Shown here piece after piece: positions 16,428 through 25,501 of a DNA stretch of 64,000 nucleotides. The translations under genes and the position numbers were made by a program. The stretch's first letter is position 1, and each line of letters begins with the position of its first letter. The stretch spans positions 1 to 64,000 of the forward strand of contig JAQTZZ010000019.1 in NCBI GenBank assembly GCA_028687545.1. Direction: 5' to 3'. This stretch comes from Candidatus Wallbacteria bacterium (GTDB lineage Bacteria; Muiribacteriota; JAQTZZ01). The notes below the pieces were generated by a model. It worked only from the letters and a program-made list of their open reading frames with translations, ran no database searches and was not told the DNA's origin.

Positions 16428-17663
16428 TCAGTTCGTTAGCGAGTCTTTCTCTTTATCAATGCCAAAGGAATCTATCAGAGAACCGTCCTGTTTCAGAATT
16501 CTTACCGCAAGTTTGGCGTCAGTTGCCGTGATCACCACATAATCAGGCTGATCCTCAGGGTTGAAGAAAAAGTCGTCATGGCTGTTCTTTTCGAGATCGC
16601 CGTATATCTTGCCCCCGCTGCGCCCTGCGGTCAGATAAACCGTTCCCTGCGAAGGCCGCTCGACTGCTTTTCCATTTCTGAGCACCTTAGTCCTTGCCAC
16701 GCCATGGTCATGCCCGTTGATCACCAGGTCAGCGTGCCGCCCTTCAATCACAGGGCAGAATGCTTCCCTGACATCTTCAGTACTTCTGAATCTTTTCAGG
16801 CAGTAAGGATTTTTATGGAATACCACTATTTTCCAGGCTGCGCCGGATTTCAGGTCGGATTCAAGCCAGGCTTTCTGCGGCGTGAAAATGTCACCGGATT
16901 TCTTCTCCTCTGTCTGCTGACTGTCCAGCACAGCGATGTGCAGAGGTCCGTAATCAAAGGAATAGGCCTGTTCGGCAAGGACGGATGGACCGTTTTCCGG
17001 CAGGGTAAACTGGCTCAGAAAATATACTGGTCTGCCTCTGGTTCCCCCACCCATGGTCTCGTGATTCCCCTGCACTGCCATTTCCGGGATTTCGTCGATC
17101 ACACCTGCAGCCGCGTTGAACCAGGCGTTCCAGTGGGCTGCACTCTGGCCTTCATCCACCAGATCACCCACGTTCATTATAAATCCGGCATCCGGATTCG
17201 CCAGATATGCATTGTGCACTGTGTCATGCCAGGCACCGTATGGCTTGCTGCCCGACAGCCCGCTCTGGCTGTCGCCGAAAACCAGGAACTTTACTGCCTT
17301 CCTGCCGCCGGCAGTGGCAAAAGTGTGTTCACTGCTCCAGGATTTTCCGTCCCCCACTCTGTATTCGTATTTCGTCTCAGGTTTCAGGTTGCGGATTTCC
17401 GCCGAGTAGATAAACTCACTGCCCAAGCCTGTATAAAATCCCGTTCCAGCCGCCTGCATCGACTTCACTTCTGATGTGACTCCTGACTCCTTCCAGCTGA
17501 CAATGCCTTCGGCTGAATCGAGACTGCGCCAGGTGACGGTCATCGTGGTCACAGGATCCCCTGTCCAGGAGAGGGCGATATGGTCAGGCTGCCCTGCTTG
17601 GATGATAAACGAAGTCAGCATAAACAGCAGTATTGATTTGATCTTCAACTTCCTGCCCTTCAT
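16428..17663 (-). CDS. Secreted purple-acid-phosphatase-like metallophosphoesterase
   Basis: 411 residues. It has a signal peptide (about 1-23), an N-terminal fibronectin-III-like PAP domain (about 25-115, DHIALSWTGDPVTTMTVTWRS) and a calcineurin-like phosphoesterase domain. Metal-ligand motifs seen are GDSQ (130-133), GDLVDE (166-171), GNHE (199-202), His283 and GHDHG (317-321). Such enzymes hydrolyse phosphate mono- or diesters in the periplasm or outside the cell, often under phosphate limitation. The motif GDL lacks the following Tyr that gives true purple acid phosphatases their colour, so the exact subclass is open. It is divergently transcribed from proS. Confidence 0.85.
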   Translation of the reverse strand: MKGRKLKIKSILLFMLTSFIIQAGQPDHIALSWTGDPVTTMTVTWRSLDSAEGIVSWKESGVTSEVKSMQAAGTGFYTGLGSEFIYSAEIRNLKPETKYEYRVGDGKSWSSEHTFATAGGRKAVKFLVFGDSQSGLSGSKPYGAWHDTVHNAYLANPDAGFIMNVGDLVDEGQSAAHWNAWFNAAAGVIDEIPEMAVQGNHETMGGGTRGRPVYFLSQFTLPENGPSVLAEQAYSFDYGPLHIAVLDSQQTEEKKSGDIFTPQKAWLESDLKSGAAWKIVVFHKNPYCLKRFRSTEDVREAFCPVIEGRHADLVINGHDHGVARTKVLRNGKAVERPSQGTVYLTAGRSGGKIYGDLEKNSHDDFFFNPEDQPDYVVITATDAKLAVRILKQDGSLIDSFGIDKEKDSLTN

Positions 17664-17748
17664 CCGGATTGATTTGCCATCATCCTATCATCATCTCGGG
17701 AATGAGGCAATTCCGGGTATGAGGGGAAAGCCGTAATACTTACGCCCC

Positions 17749-17777
17749 TTTACTTGCTGACCCGGAAAAAGTACAAT
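17749..17777 (+). promoter_or_regulatory. Possible promoter of the proS-his-trp-aro operon
   Basis: TTTACT (17749-17754), 17-bp spacer, TACAAT (17772-17777), about 60 bp before proS. The -35 match is weak. It is the only reasonable box pair seen in this gap. Confidence 0.35.
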
Positions 17778-17840
17778 TAAGGGCAGGCCCTCTGAAGATG
17801 CAGGCCGTGATTTTTATATTGATCTCTATAGGAGGCTTTC

Positions 17841-19586
17841 ATGAGAATGAGCCAGCTGGTTGGAAAAAGATACAAGGAACGGCCGAACGAGGCCTCACTG
17901 GAGTCTCACGCATTCCTGCTGCGCGGAGGTTACATCCGCCAGCTGGCCAACGGGATTTTCTCCCTGCTTCCCCCCGGTGTCCGCGTCGTTTCCAAGATCG
18001 AAGGCATCATCAGAGAAGAAATGAATCGGATCAACGGCCAGGAAGTGCAGATGCCTGTAGTACAGACGAAAAACCTCTGGGACGAGTCCGGCAGGTATAC
18101 GGAAATCGACGAAACCCTCGTCCGTTTCAACGACAGGAACGGGCAGGAGCTGGTGCTCGCCATGACCCACGAAGAAGCAGTGCTGCATCTTTTCCGCAAT
18201 GAAGTCACGAGCTACCGTGACCTGCCATTCATGGTCTACCAGATCCAGACCAAGTTCCGCGACGAAATCCGCAGCAGAGGCGGTCTGATCCGCGTCAGGG
18301 AATTCACGATGAAAGACGGATATTCGTTCCACAGAACCCAGGAAGACCTGGAGCGTTATTATACTGAATGCATGAAGGCTTATCGACGCATATTTGCCAG
18401 AGTAGGGATACCTGAAGCAGTGATGGTCAGATCCGACAGCGGCTTCATGGGCGGGAAAATCGCCCATGAATTCATGCTGCTCACCGAGGTCGGAGAAGAC
18501 TCCCTTGTCTATTGCAGTAAATGCGGCACATACGCCAATGCCGAAGTGGCTGAAGTCAAGATCGAGCCTTATGTCGAAATTCAGGAAGGACTTCAGAAAG
18601 TCCATACACCGTCCACTGCCACAATTGAGGAGGTGGCCGAATTTTTGAAAATCACGCCAAAGCAGACCGCCAAGGTTGTTTTCTATGAGTCTGACATCAA
18701 CGGCAAACCGGTAATGGCTGTGATCCGTGGTGACCTTGAGATCAATGAAGCCAAGCTCGAGCACTTCATCGGAGTAATGCCGCAGAAAGCGTGTGAAAAA
18801 AGCATAGAGAGAACCGGAGCAGTGCCGGGATTCGCATCCCCGCTCGGATTGTCGCATATGAACGTACGTGTGCTCATAGATCACAGCATACGCACCTCCA
18901 GCAATCTGGTCTGCGGTGCCAACGAACGCGACTACCATTACCTGAATTTCAACCTGGAACGCGATCTGCCTGGCACCACTACAATCGACATCGCCCGAGT
19001 CAGGGAAGGAGACCATTGCCAGTGCGGTGGGAAAATCGAGCTGAAACGGGGAATTGAACTTGGCAACATTTTCCAGCTCGGCACAAAATATACCGGAAAA
19101 ATGGGGATGCGCTATCTGGATGAAAATGGCCAGGAAGGCACCCCGATCATGGGCTGTTATGGCATCGGAATCGGCAGGCTGATGGCCTCGGTGATAGAAG
19201 CCAGGCGCGACGAAAACGGTCCGATCTGGCCGATCTCCATCGCTCCCTGGCAGGTGCACATCAATGCCGTCAAAATCACGGATAAAGAAGTGGCTGACGC
19301 AGCTGAAGAGCTTTATTCAGACCTTCAGGATGCAGGGATCGAAGTGCTGTATGACGACCGCAATGAGAGGCCGGGGGTTCAGTTCGCAGAAGCGGACCTC
19401 CTGGGCACGCCGTTCAGATTTATTGTTGCCGAGAAAAACCTCAAGAATCATGAGGTGGAATGGAAATGCCGGGAAACCGGTGAGACAGGCAAAGTTCTTC
19501 TGGAAAATGCAGTAGCCTTCATCCGCCATAGAATCGGGATGGCAGTGAACAAGATTGAAGCAGAAGCCGACAAAATAATAATTTAG
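17841..19586 (+). CDS. proS: Prolyl-tRNA synthetase, bacterial type
   Basis: 581 residues, class II aminoacyl-tRNA synthetase. Motif 1 and 2 regions (RIDGQ-like MNRINGQEVQMPVVQ; TKFRDEIRSRGGLIRVREFTMKDGYSF) are intact. The inserted YbaK-type editing domain (about 235-385) removes mischarged alanine. Motif 3 (GCYGIGIGRLMA) and the anticodon-binding domain follow. An excellent AGGAGG site precedes the ATG. It heads the long his-trp-aro cluster (31-bp gap to hisG). Co-location with amino acid synthesis genes is unusual and may give shared control. Confidence 0.97.
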   Translation: MRMSQLVGKRYKERPNEASLESHAFLLRGGYIRQLANGIFSLLPPGVRVVSKIEGIIREEMNRINGQEVQMPVVQTKNLWDESGRYTEIDETLVRFNDRNGQELVLAMTHEEAVLHLFRNEVTSYRDLPFMVYQIQTKFRDEIRSRGGLIRVREFTMKDGYSFHRTQEDLERYYTECMKAYRRIFARVGIPEAVMVRSDSGFMGGKIAHEFMLLTEVGEDSLVYCSKCGTYANAEVAEVKIEPYVEIQEGLQKVHTPSTATIEEVAEFLKITPKQTAKVVFYESDINGKPVMAVIRGDLEINEAKLEHFIGVMPQKACEKSIERTGAVPGFASPLGLSHMNVRVLIDHSIRTSSNLVCGANERDYHYLNFNLERDLPGTTTIDIARVREGDHCQCGGKIELKRGIELGNIFQLGTKYTGKMGMRYLDENGQEGTPIMGCYGIGIGRLMASVIEARRDENGPIWPISIAPWQVHINAVKITDKEVADAAEELYSDLQDAGIEVLYDDRNERPGVQFAEADLLGTPFRFIVAEKNLKNHEVEWKCRETGETGKVLLENAVAFIRHRIGMAVNKIEAEADKIII

Positions 19587-19616
19587 GAATCCTCTAACTG
19601 ATTTTACGGAGTAGCT

Positions 19617-20468
19617 ATGAAATTGAAACTCGTAATACCTAAGGGACGCATGTTTGAGAAAATTTCCGCCCTGCTCAATGACATTGGTGCAGGCATTGAA
19701 CTTTCCGCCCGCTCCTATCTTCCTATGGTCGCAGATGGTGAGATCGAAGCCAAGATCATGAAATCTCAGAACATCCCAAAACTGCTGGAACTTGGCTCGC
19801 ACGATGCCGGATTCGCCGGACTGGACTGGATCCTGGAAACTGGAGCCGATGTCGTGGAAATCATGGATCTCGGATTCAACCCTGTGAAAATTGTAGCCGC
19901 TGTTCCGGAAAAAAGCCTGGATTCCGGACTGAAAAAACGCAGACTGGTTGTGGCATCCGAATACGAACAGCTTTCCAAGAAATTCCTGCAGAAGGAAGGA
20001 TATGATTATGTTTTTCTGCGTACATTCGGTGCCACGGAAGTCTTCCCGCCTGAAGACGCCGACATGATCATCGACAATACAGCTACTGGCCGCACCCTGC
20101 GCGAGCATGGCCTGTCCGTAATTAGTACAGTCCTGGAGTCAACCACCCGCTTCATCGCGAACCGCAAAGCATACGAAGACCCCTGGAAACGGGAAAAAAT
20201 GGAAAGACTTAAAACACTCATCAATTCAGTGCTGAATGCCCGTTCCAGGGTTATGCTGGAAATGAATGTCCCCAAAGACAGATTTGAGGAAATCGTGAAA
20301 ATCCTGCCCTGCATGCGCGCACCCACAGTTTCTCCTCTTTATGCGGACGAGGGATTTGCGGTCAAGGTGGCTGTGAAATCCTATGAAACATCACGTCTGA
20401 TCCCGCTCCTCAAAAAACTTGGCGCGACTGACATCCTGGAATATGACATCAGGAAGGTGGTCATATAG
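19617..20468 (+). CDS. hisG: ATP phosphoribosyltransferase, long form
   Basis: 283 residues, first enzyme of histidine synthesis (ATP + PRPP to PR-ATP). It has the catalytic domain signatures GRMFEKI, DAGFAGLDW and DNTATGRTLREHG (PRPP loop). A C-terminal ACT-like domain of about 75 residues makes this the long form, which is feedback-inhibited by histidine and needs no HisZ. The stop codon abuts the ATG of hisB. Confidence 0.95.
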   Translation: MKLKLVIPKGRMFEKISALLNDIGAGIELSARSYLPMVADGEIEAKIMKSQNIPKLLELGSHDAGFAGLDWILETGADVVEIMDLGFNPVKIVAAVPEKSLDSGLKKRRLVVASEYEQLSKKFLQKEGYDYVFLRTFGATEVFPPEDADMIIDNTATGRTLREHGLSVISTVLESTTRFIANRKAYEDPWKREKMERLKTLINSVLNARSRVMLEMNVPKDRFEEIVKILPCMRAPTVSPLYADEGFAVKVAVKSYETSRLIPLLKKLGATDILEYDIRKVVI

Positions 20469-21167
20469 ATGAGACACAAGGTAGAGACCTGCCATTGTAA
20501 AGGCGCGCAATGGCGCACCTCAACAATGGCAGGCCCTGGCGCATCTGGACAAAATAATCGGAGTCGAAAAGCTTCGATCCACAGAAAAACCAAAGAAACC
20601 GATATTTCGGTGGAACTGAACCTTGACGGCACCGGTGATTCTTCCATCTCTACTCCGGTCGGCTTCTTTACCCACATGCTGGAAAATCTGGCACGCCATG
20701 GCAGATTCGACCTGACAGTAAAGGCTGAAGGAGACCTGCACGTAGACCAGCATCATCTGTTGGAAGACTGTGGCATCGTGCTTGGTCAAGCTTTCAACAA
20801 GGCTCTGGGTAATAAAATGGGTATCAATCGGGCCGGTTTTTTCGTCTATCCTATGGATGAAGCTCTGGCAGTAGTGGCAGTTGATTTCGGCGGCAGACCG
20901 TTTTTACAGTATGACGCAAAATTCAAGCGCAGACTCTGCGGGGATCTGGACACAGATCTGCTGCAGGATTTCTGCCAGGCGCTGGCTGCCGGGATGGGAG
21001 CGAACCTGGTCGTACGCATGCAGATCGGCCGCTCAGACCACCATAAAATAGAAGCCATCTTCAAGGCCATGGCAAAAGCGTTGCAGATGGCCTGCAGCGT
21101 CGACAGCAGGCTGCTGGAATATATCCCGAGCACTAAGGGGGCAATCGGCGATGATAGCGATCATTGA
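20469..21167 (+). CDS. hisB: Imidazoleglycerol-phosphate dehydratase
   Basis: Up to 232 residues. The conserved protein starts near residue 33 (RKASIHRKTKETDISVELNLDGTG) and carries the two metal-binding motifs HHLLEDCGIVLG and DHHKIEAIFKAMAKAL. It is the monofunctional dehydratase, with no phosphatase domain. The first 30 residues are low quality and are encoded by a palindrome (20488-20533). An in-frame ATG at 20526 may be the real start, but neither it nor 20469 has a strong ribosome-binding site. Translational coupling from the hisG stop would favour 20469. Confidence 0.92.
   Translation: MRHKVETCHCKGAQWRTSTMAGPGASGQNNRSRKASIHRKTKETDISVELNLDGTGDSSISTPVGFFTHMLENLARHGRFDLTVKAEGDLHVDQHHLLEDCGIVLGQAFNKALGNKMGINRAGFFVYPMDEALAVVAVDFGGRPFLQYDAKFKRRLCGDLDTDLLQDFCQALAAGMGANLVVRMQIGRSDHHKIEAIFKAMAKALQMACSVDSRLLEYIPSTKGAIGDDSDH
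20488..20533. repeat. Palindrome inside the 5' end of hisB
   Basis: CCTGCCATTGT (20488-20498) pairs perfectly with ACAATGGCAGG (20523-20533). The 24-base interior contains a second small GCGC...GCGC palindrome (GGCGCGCAATGGCGCACC). It falls exactly where the conserved hisB protein has not yet begun, so it looks like an inserted REP-like element that was absorbed into the reading frame or sits just before the true start. Confidence 0.65.
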
Positions 21168-21747
21168 CTATGGCGCCGGGAATCTGGCTTCCGTAAAAAA
21201 GGCCTTTGATTACATCGGTGCTCCATCGGAAATTATTGTATCCCCGGAAGGTCTTTTGAATTGTGACAGGCTGGTGCTTCCGGGTGTGGGTGCTTTCGGA
21301 GCTGCTGTATCCAGATTGAAGGAAACCGGCCTTTTTCAGTCCGTGGAGTCCTGGCTTCAAAGCGGCAGACCGTTTTTAGGCATCTGCCTGGGGATGCAGC
21401 TTCTGCTGGAGGGCAGCGACGAGTCACCCGGAGCCTGCGGATTCGGTTTTTTCCGGGGGTTCTGCAGGAAGTTCACTCAGGGAAAAGTCCCTCAGATAGG
21501 CTGGAACACTGTCAAACCATCCGGCAGGTCAAATCTGTTTTCCGACGGAGAATATTTTTATTTTCTACACGGCTTTTTCGCCGATCCTGTGGACAGGTCT
21601 GCAATTGCAGCAGAAACAGACTATGGCATCGTCTATCCTTCAGCCCTCTTGTCAGGAAAAGTGCTGGGTGTCCAGTTCCATCCTGAAAAGAGCGGAGATC
21701 CGGGTCTGAATCTGCTGAAAGGATGGCTTTCCCATGATCACAGTTAG
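21151..21747 (+). CDS. hisH: Imidazole glycerol phosphate synthase, glutaminase subunit
   Basis: 198 residues, class I glutamine amidotransferase that feeds ammonia to HisF. Nucleophile Cys79 is in GICLGMQLL; the His-Glu pair is in VQFHPEKSG. The N-terminus [17 protein letters not shown] is typical. It overlaps hisB by 17 bp and hisF by 14 bp. Confidence 0.96.
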   Translation: MIAIIDYGAGNLASVKKAFDYIGAPSEIIVSPEGLLNCDRLVLPGVGAFGAAVSRLKETGLFQSVESWLQSGRPFLGICLGMQLLLEGSDESPGACGFGFFRGFCRKFTQGKVPQIGWNTVKPSGRSNLFSDGEYFYFLHGFFADPVDRSAIAAETDYGIVYPSALLSGKVLGVQFHPEKSGDPGLNLLKGWLSHDHS

Positions 21748-22486
21748 GATCATCCCCTGCCTTGATGTGGAAGCAGGCAGGGTGGTCAAAGGAGTCAAAT
21801 TCAAGAACCTGCGGGATGCCGGAGATCCAGTTGAAATGGCCAGGTTTTATTACGAACAGGGGGCTGATGAACTCTGTTTTCTGGATATCGGAGCCACACA
21901 TCAGAAGCGCGACATCCTGCTCGATGTAGTCGAGCGGGTTTCCAGGCAGGTTTTTATTCCATTGACGGTTGGAGGCGGGATCAGGAATGTAGATGACATC
22001 CGGAAAATTTTGGCCGCCGGGGCTGACAAGGTCTCCCTCTGCTCTTCGGCCATCAGGAACCCGGAATTGATTTCAGAAGGCGCAGGGATCTATGGTTCGC
22101 AATGCATGGTGCTTTCGATAGACGCAAAAAAGTGCGGCAGCTCCTGGCATTCCTATACCGACGGCGGCAGAACTGATTCCGGATTTGATGCGATTGAATG
22201 GGCGAAAAGAGGTGCCAGCCTCGGGGCAGGAGAAATTCTTTTGAATTCCATCGATCAGGATGGCACACAGTCTGGTTACGATCTCGAACTCACCAGGCTC
22301 GTCTCAGAAGCGGTGGATGTGCCTGTGATCGCATCAGGCGGTGCTGGTACCCTCGAACAAATGCACTCTGCTGTTGCTGAAGGTCGTGCTGAAGCGTTGC
22401 TGCTCGCATCCCTCTTGCATACCGGCAGATACACGATCCTGGAAATAAAAAAATTCCTCCGGGAGAAAGGAGTGAACATCAGATGA
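21734..22486 (+). CDS. hisF: Imidazole glycerol phosphate synthase, cyclase subunit
   Basis: 250 residues, (beta-alpha)8 barrel. Catalytic Asp11 is in [16 protein letters not shown] and the second Asp is in VLSIDAKK; phosphate sites GGGIRN and ASGGAGT are seen. It forms imidazole glycerol phosphate and AICAR together with HisH. The stop overlaps the start of the hisA/I/E fusion by 4 bp. Confidence 0.97.
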   Translation: MITVRIIPCLDVEAGRVVKGVKFKNLRDAGDPVEMARFYYEQGADELCFLDIGATHQKRDILLDVVERVSRQVFIPLTVGGGIRNVDDIRKILAAGADKVSLCSSAIRNPELISEGAGIYGSQCMVLSIDAKKCGSSWHSYTDGGRTDSGFDAIEWAKRGASLGAGEILLNSIDQDGTQSGYDLELTRLVSEAVDVPVIASGGAGTLEQMHSAVAEGRAEALLLASLLHTGRYTILEIKKFLREKGVNIR

Positions 22487-23721
22487 TTATCTCTTCGATA
22501 GACATCATGGGCGGAAAAGCCGTGCAGCTTAAACAGGGGTCTGAGCTTGTCCTCACCAGGGACAATCCTCTCGACCTGGCTGCGGATTTTAATCGCTTCG
22601 GGGAAATCGCAGTGATCGACCTGGATGCTGCACTGGGAAAAGGGGAAAACGAAGGCCTGATCCGGGAAATCTGCAACATTGCAGATTGCAGGGTGGGAGG
22701 AGGCCTGGACCTGGTGCGTGCAAAAAAAATGCTCACTTATGGTGCCACTAAAGTCATCATAGGGTCGAATGCTTTCACTGATTCCAGTATTGCCCGGGAA
22801 TTTCTGGCTGGTTTTACAAGCCAGATCTGCAAAGACAGGGTGATCATTGCCATAGATTCCAGAGCCGGTCGAATCGTGACAAAGGGCTGGAAGCATGAAA
22901 CCGGCATTCCTGTAGAGTCAGCCATTACAGAACTCGAACCTTTCTGTTCGGAATTTCTCTTCACCTGCGTGGAGCGCGAAGGCTGCCTGGGTGGAACTGA
23001 TCTGGAACTCTGCAATAGGTTGCGCAATCTCACTAAGAACTCTCTGACTGTCGCAGGCGGGGTGACAACCATTGATGAAGCCAGAAAGATCAGCCGATTC
23101 GGGGCGGACGTGCAGCTCGGGATGGCGTTGTACACAGACAGAATCAAGCTTCCTGATGCTTTCGCTGAATGCCTGAACTGGAAAGAGCCGCTGCTTCCCG
23201 CCATCACCTGCGACGAATCGGGTCAGGTTCTGATGCAGGCCTTTATGAATAAGGAATCACTCCTTCGGACATTTGAAACCGGCGAAGTCTGTTATTTTTC
23301 CAGATCAAGAAATTCACTCTGGCATAAGGGTGAAACTTCAGGCAATATCCAGAAATTCCTGAAAATCAGGACAGACTGTGACAGGGATTCTCTCCTCATC
23401 ACCGTAAGGCAGAGCGGGGCGGCCTGTCATCAGAACAGCTACTCCTGTTTCGGGGACCGCAGATTCAGCCTGTACGAATTGTATGACGTGGTCCGTGACA
23501 GATTCGAAAACCCTAAACAGGGATCCTATACATCTTCTCTCACTGCTGAAATGATTTGTGAGAAGATACTGGAAGAAGCTCAGGAAGTGGTAGAAGCAAA
23601 GAAGCGGGATGAGATAATCTGGGAAGCCGCAGATGTGCTCTACTTTGTCACTGCTCTGCTTGCCAAAAAGGGCGTCAGCATTGATGATGTGCTGCATGAA
23701 TTGAGAAGGCGACGCAGATGA
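22483..23721 (+). CDS. hisAIE: Trifunctional histidine enzyme: HisA isomerase + HisI cyclohydrolase + HisE pyrophosphohydrolase
   Basis: 412 residues in one uninterrupted frame. Residues 1-230 are a HisA barrel (Asp7 in [15 protein letters not shown]; second Asp in [13 protein letters not shown] and VAGGVTT phosphate loops) of a divergent HisA type. Residues 235-335 are HisI ([47 protein letters not shown], zinc and magnesium ligands). Residues 345-412 are HisE ([11 protein letters not shown]...[13 protein letters not shown]). One chain would thus do steps 2, 3 and 4 from PR-ATP to PRFAR. HisI-HisE fusions are common; adding HisA in front is not. It lies between hisF and trpD with 4-bp overlaps at both ends. 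Confidence 0.93.
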   Translation: MIISSIDIMGGKAVQLKQGSELVLTRDNPLDLAADFNRFGEIAVIDLDAALGKGENEGLIREICNIADCRVGGGLDLVRAKKMLTYGATKVIIGSNAFTDSSIAREFLAGFTSQICKDRVIIAIDSRAGRIVTKGWKHETGIPVESAITELEPFCSEFLFTCVEREGCLGGTDLELCNRLRNLTKNSLTVAGGVTTIDEARKISRFGADVQLGMALYTDRIKLPDAFAECLNWKEPLLPAITCDESGQVLMQAFMNKESLLRTFETGEVCYFSRSRNSLWHKGETSGNIQKFLKIRTDCDRDSLLITVRQSGAACHQNSYSCFGDRRFSLYELYDVVRDRFENPKQGSYTSSLTAEMICEKILEEAQEVVEAKKRDEIIWEAADVLYFVTALLAKKGVSIDDVLHELRRRRR

Positions 23722-24728
23722 ACATCCGTGAAGCTATCAGAGCAGTCACAGAGCGACACGATCTGACGATTGAAGAAGCCTGCTCATCGGCGCTCGAAAT
23801 CATGGAAGGACATGCTACAGATGCCCAGATTGCAGCCCTGCTGATCGGCCTGAATATGAAAGGCATCCAGCCTTCGGAAATCACCGGCTTCGCCCTCGCC
23901 ATGCGGGACAAGGCTACAAAAATCGAAATTCCCCGTACCGATCTGATCGATACCTGCGGAACAGGCGGAGACATGTCAGGCACATTCAATATCTCCACTG
24001 TCTCGGCTTTTGTGGCGGCCGGGGCGGGATGCTGCGTGATGAAACACGGCAACCGCTCGGTTTCCAGTGGTTGCGGCAGCGCGGATCTCCTGGAAAAACT
24101 CGGAGTGAAACTGGATGCTTTGCCGGAAAAACTGAAAGCCTGCGCAGAAAATGCAGGCATCGCCTTTCTGTTTGCTCCGTCCCTGCATAAAGCCATGAAA
24201 TACGCGGTCGGACCTCGCAAGGAAATCGGAGTACGCACGATTTTCAACGTGCTTGGCCCTCTCACCAATCCGGCAGGTGCCAGACGCCAGCTGATCGGAG
24301 TTTTTAACAGGGACCTGACCCTGGTTGTGGGTGAAGTGCTCAAAAACCTGGGATCAGCTCATTGTCTGATCGTGCATGGCACAGACGGGCTGGATGAGAT
24401 CACCCTGACTGGCAATACTGCTGTCTGCGAGCTGAAAAACGGCGGAATCAGAGAATTCCTCATCAATCCGCTGGAATTCGGATTCGAACTGTCTGGGCGT
24501 GATGAACTGAAAGGCGGAGACAGCACGAGAAACGCAGAGATCACTCTGGAAATACTTTCGGGTAGACCGGGTCCTGCCAGAGACATTGTGCTTCTGAATG
24601 CCGGGGCCGCAATCTATGTAAGCGGAAAAGTGCCGGACATCGCCCGGGGAGTCGAAGCTGCCAGGGTTTCCATTGACTCCGGCAGAGCAGCGTTTGCTCT
24701 GAAAAAACTCCGGGAGCTCTCCAATTGA
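23718..24728 (+). CDS. trpD: Anthranilate phosphoribosyltransferase
   Basis: 336 residues. PRPP-binding signature DTCGTGGDMSGTFNISTVSAFVAAGAG and the HGNRSVSSGCGSADLLEKLG anthranilate segment identify it. It couples anthranilate to PRPP in tryptophan synthesis. The start overlaps the upstream fusion gene by 4 bp and the stop overlaps trpC by 4 bp. The domain order is normal and there is no fused trpG. Confidence 0.96.
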   Translation: MNIREAIRAVTERHDLTIEEACSSALEIMEGHATDAQIAALLIGLNMKGIQPSEITGFALAMRDKATKIEIPRTDLIDTCGTGGDMSGTFNISTVSAFVAAGAGCCVMKHGNRSVSSGCGSADLLEKLGVKLDALPEKLKACAENAGIAFLFAPSLHKAMKYAVGPRKEIGVRTIFNVLGPLTNPAGARRQLIGVFNRDLTLVVGEVLKNLGSAHCLIVHGTDGLDEITLTGNTAVCELKNGGIREFLINPLEFGFELSGRDELKGGDSTRNAEITLEILSGRPGPARDIVLLNAGAAIYVSGKVPDIARGVEAARVSIDSGRAAFALKKLRELSN

Positions 24729-25501
24729 ATATTCTGGAAGAAATCATTGCCCATAAAAAGGAAGAAGTGGCCGAACAGCGCAGACTGCTGCCGCTCGAAT
24801 CTATTAAATCTACGATTAAGCCGGTAACGAGCAGGTTCGGAGAAATCCTGTCCTCAAAATCTTCGATCAGGATCATCGCTGAAATCAAGCGTAAATCTCC
24901 CACTGCAGGCATCATCAGGGATGACTTCGATCCGGCTGAACTGGCTTTACTTTATCAGTCTGGAGGAGCTGCCGCGATTTCAGTGCTGACCGACGAGTTG
25001 TTTTTCGGGGGTAGTCCGGCAGTTTTCAAGGAGATCCGGAAAACATCCATCCTGCCGCTTTTACGGAAGGAATTCATCATCGATGAATACCAGATCTATG
25101 AGTCCTGCCTGCTCCAGGCTGATGCAGTGCTGCTGATTGCAGCTATTCTTGAGGGTCCTGTACTCCGCCATTTCATCACTCTGGCGAATCAGCTTGGTCT
25201 CTCCTCACTTGTAGAAGTTCATGATCCGGCTGAGCTTCAGAAAGCCCTGCACTGCGGTGCCAGGATCATCGGGATCAACAACCGCGACCTGAAAACATTC
25301 CGGACTGACCTGAAAATCTCCCTGAAACTTAAGAAGCTGATTCCGCCGGGTTTCATTGCAGTCAGCGAGTCTGGTATCAAAGACAGGTCCGATCTGCTGG
25401 AACTTGAAAAGGCCGGATTCCAGGCTGCCCTGATCGGTGAAACCCTGATGAGATCTGAAAACATTCCCAAGACCTTGTCGGAATTGCTGGGGGCAACATG
25501 A
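24725..25501 (+). CDS. trpC: Indole-3-glycerol phosphate synthase
   Basis: 258 residues, (beta-alpha)8 barrel. Signatures are EIKRKSPTAGII (catalytic Lys), SVLTDELFFGGS, LRKEFIIDEYQIYES, GINNRDLKTF and VSESGI. It starts with TTG at 24725, overlapping the trpD stop. It is not fused to trpF, which lies further down the same operon after tyrA. Confidence 0.95.
   Translation: MNILEEIIAHKKEEVAEQRRLLPLESIKSTIKPVTSRFGEILSSKSSIRIIAEIKRKSPTAGIIRDDFDPAELALLYQSGGAAAISVLTDELFFGGSPAVFKEIRKTSILPLLRKEFIIDEYQIYESCLLQADAVLLIAAILEGPVLRHFITLANQLGLSSLVEVHDPAELQKALHCGARIIGINNRDLKTFRTDLKISLKLKKLIPPGFIAVSESGIKDRSDLLELEKAGFQAALIGETLMRSENIPKTLSELLGAT

Noticed and set aside
16578-17474. 298-codon plus-strand frame across the phosphatase gene
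   Set aside because: Antisense to a gene with clear signal peptide and metal motifs; Cys/Pro/His-rich composition typical of shadow frames.
17895-19259. 454-codon open frame on the minus strand across proS
   Set aside because: Fully antisense to a well-conserved gene, no ribosome-binding site, no recognisable domain; produced by codon bias of proS.
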